Assembly (NCBI GenBank): GCA_004028495.1 | Contig: MTKS01000085.1 | Coordinates: 1-6,659, forward strand | Source of the DNA: Candidatus Electrothrix marina | Lineage (GTDB): Bacteria > Desulfobacterota > Desulfobulbia > Desulfobulbales > Desulfobulbaceae | Length of the DNA: 6,659 nt | Reading direction: 5' to 3' | Shown here: piece after piece, positions 6,194 to 6,659 of the stretch | Layout: the number at the start of each line of letters is the position of its first letter | How positions within the stretch are numbered: position 1 is the stretch's first letter | Program-made: the position numbers and the translations under genes | Notes under the pieces: generated by a model | Database searches by the model: none | Told to the model about the DNA's origin: nothing | Seen by the model: only the letters and a program-made list of their open reading frames with translations

Positions 6194-6292
6194 GCTACCG
6201 CTGTTGAGCGGCGGAAGTCTAAAATTTCATAGGCCATGCCCTTCTTTTTTCTTTCCTTTATCAAGGATAATGTTATGTTGGAGCATTTAGCG

Positions 6293-6321
6293 TTGCAGGC
6301 GGTCTGTTTTGTCCGCTGCAA
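6293..6321 (+). other. Leader hairpin upstream of the 75-aa gene
   Basis: TTGCAG-G-CGG (6293-6302) pairs with CCGCTGCAA (6313-6321), a 9-bp stem interrupted by one bulged G with a 10-nt U-rich loop. A T-rich stretch (TTTGTTTTT) begins about 9 nt further on, and the ribosome site is at 6354. It could be an attenuator or a stabilising leader element, but the gap before the T-run makes a standard terminator unlikely. Confidence 0.4.
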
Positions 6322-6353
6322 GGCAGAGTTTGTTTTTCAGAGAAAATGTAAGC

Positions 6354-6360
6354 AAGGAGG
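6354..6360 (+). promoter_or_regulatory. Strong Shine-Dalgarno fixing the start of the 75-aa gene
   Basis: AAGGAGG is a full-length match to the anti-Shine-Dalgarno sequence and lies 8 nt before ATG at 6369. It decides against the longer in-frame start at 6309, which would place this motif inside the coding region. Confidence 0.8.
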
Positions 6361-6368
6361 TTCTGATT

Positions 6369-6596
6369 ATGCCGAAATACACGGTAAAGATTCAACCGGG
6401 GAAACGAGCCGAAGCCTGTACCTGCAAGATGGCGCAGCAGAGGTACACCGTGAAAGCCAACTCCAAGGATGAGGCGATGACACTTGCCGGAAACAGATGG
6501 TACGATGCGGAATGCCCGAATAGGCAACCGGATGATTGCCCGCATGGTCGAGAGGAGATTATTGCCGAGTGCAGTTACACTGTGCAGGAAGTGTAA
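6369..6596 (+). CDS. 75-aa cysteine-containing protein with three YTV motifs, unknown function
   Basis: I do not recognise this protein. It is small, hydrophilic and has no signal peptide or membrane helix, so it is probably cytoplasmic. Five cysteines are present: Cys17 and Cys19 (ACTCK), Cys49 (AECPNRQ), Cys57 (DDCPHG) and Cys68 (AECSYT); with His59 they could bind a metal, though disulphides or no role are also possible. The motif YTV recurs at residues 4-6, 26-28 and 70-72, each probably on a beta strand, and a helix is likely at about 32-43 (SKDEAMTLAGNR). The textbook ribosome site 8 nt upstream and the clean stop make it a convincing gene. It is transcribed away from the phosphotransferase-like gene, separated by 334 bp containing an operator-like palindrome, so shared regulation is possible but unproven. 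Confidence 0.82.
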   Translation: MPKYTVKIQPGKRAEACTCKMAQQRYTVKANSKDEAMTLAGNRWYDAECPNRQPDDCPHGREEIIAECSYTVQEV

Positions 6597-6640
6597 GGAA
6601 ACCAAGAAGAAATAAAATCCCCGTTTTCAGGTATGGAATT

Positions 6641-6659
6641 GTAGGGGCAGACCTGCGTG
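6641..6659. repeat. Left half of a probable interspersed palindromic repeat, cut by window edge
   Basis: The last 19 bases, GTAGGGGCAGACCTGCGTG, look like the first half of a short palindrome that recurs in intergenic regions of various bacteria, where GGGGCAGAC is followed within a few bases by GTCTGCCCC. The window ends before the second arm, so only the first arm, the spacer and one base of the second are seen. The call is from memory of similar sequences. It would sit about 45 bp after the stop of the 75-aa gene. Confidence 0.4.

Larger units (their letters stand above)
6035..6368. other. Divergent intergenic region with promoter, palindrome and leader hairpins
   Basis: This 334-bp gap separates the leftward phosphotransferase-like gene from the rightward 75-aa gene. 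It holds a good leftward promoter overlapped by a 20-bp palindrome, a weaker rightward -10-like element, two leader hairpins and a strong ribosome binding site, all listed separately or described with them. A small hairpin, TTATC (6258-6262) with GATAA (6266-6270), also lies here. The open frames crossing it lack ribosome sites and family resemblance, and I do not call a gene. Confidence 0.6.

Noticed and set aside
5813..6232. 139-aa plus-strand frame crossing the start of the phosphotransferase-like gene
   Set aside because: It begins inside that gene, runs through its promoter and palindrome, and lacks a ribosome site or recognisable domain.
6309..6368. 20-residue N-terminal extension of the 75-aa protein
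   Set aside because: It would include the leader hairpin arm and the AAGGAGG site as coding sequence; the ATG at 6369 is perfectly spaced from that site.
1..6659. CRISPR array, insertion sequence, toxin-antitoxin pair or phage module
   Set aside because: No regularly spaced repeats, transposase or integrase motifs, or paired small toxin-antitoxin frames are visible in any frame.

Overview
The window looks like a chromosomal segment from a Gram-negative, environmental delta-type proteobacterium, most likely of the Desulfobacterota (Desulfobulbales-like). This is inferred from protein style: a Cache sensor ending in a CxxC...CxxC tail that I recall from signalling proteins of that group, a YkgJ-type cysteine-cluster protein, and an orphan PEP-synthase-like phosphotransferase. 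No rRNA or other taxonomic marker is present, so the assignment is tentative. I see no tRNA, rRNA, CRISPR array, transposase or phage gene.

Layout. Positions 1-602 (minus strand) hold peptide deformylase (def) followed by the first codons of methionyl-tRNA formyltransferase (fmt), the classic N-terminal formyl-methionine pair; fmt runs off the left edge. Positions 603-922 form a divergent intergenic region rich in inverted repeats. Positions 923-2958 (plus strand) hold two genes that may be co-transcribed: a 312-aa protein with a YkgJ-type metal-chelating cysteine cluster, and a 334-aa membrane protein with an extracytoplasmic Cache sensor domain, a coiled coil and a four-cysteine tail but no recognisable kinase, cyclase or methyl-accepting output domain. 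Converging on them from the right (minus strand) are a small three-helix membrane protein (2981-3328) and, upstream of it in the same direction, an 884-aa PEP-synthase-like enzyme (3380-6034).

The enzyme has the domain order of rifampicin phosphotransferases: N-terminal ATP-grasp, a middle substrate domain and a C-terminal swivelling phospho-histidine domain. It lacks the PEP/pyruvate TIM barrel of true PEP synthase. A good sigma-70-type promoter lies upstream of it, and a 20-bp near-perfect palindrome overlaps the -35 box, so the gene is probably controlled by a dimeric regulator. Divergent from it, after a structured leader with a strong ribosome binding site, is a 75-aa cysteine-containing protein with three YTV motifs and no recognised family. 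The right edge appears to cut an interspersed palindromic repeat.

The most interesting candidates are the phosphotransferase-like enzyme with its operator-like promoter and unknown substrate, the outputless Cache sensor, and the structured DNA/RNA between def and the YkgJ-type gene. No complete defence or mobile system is visible.
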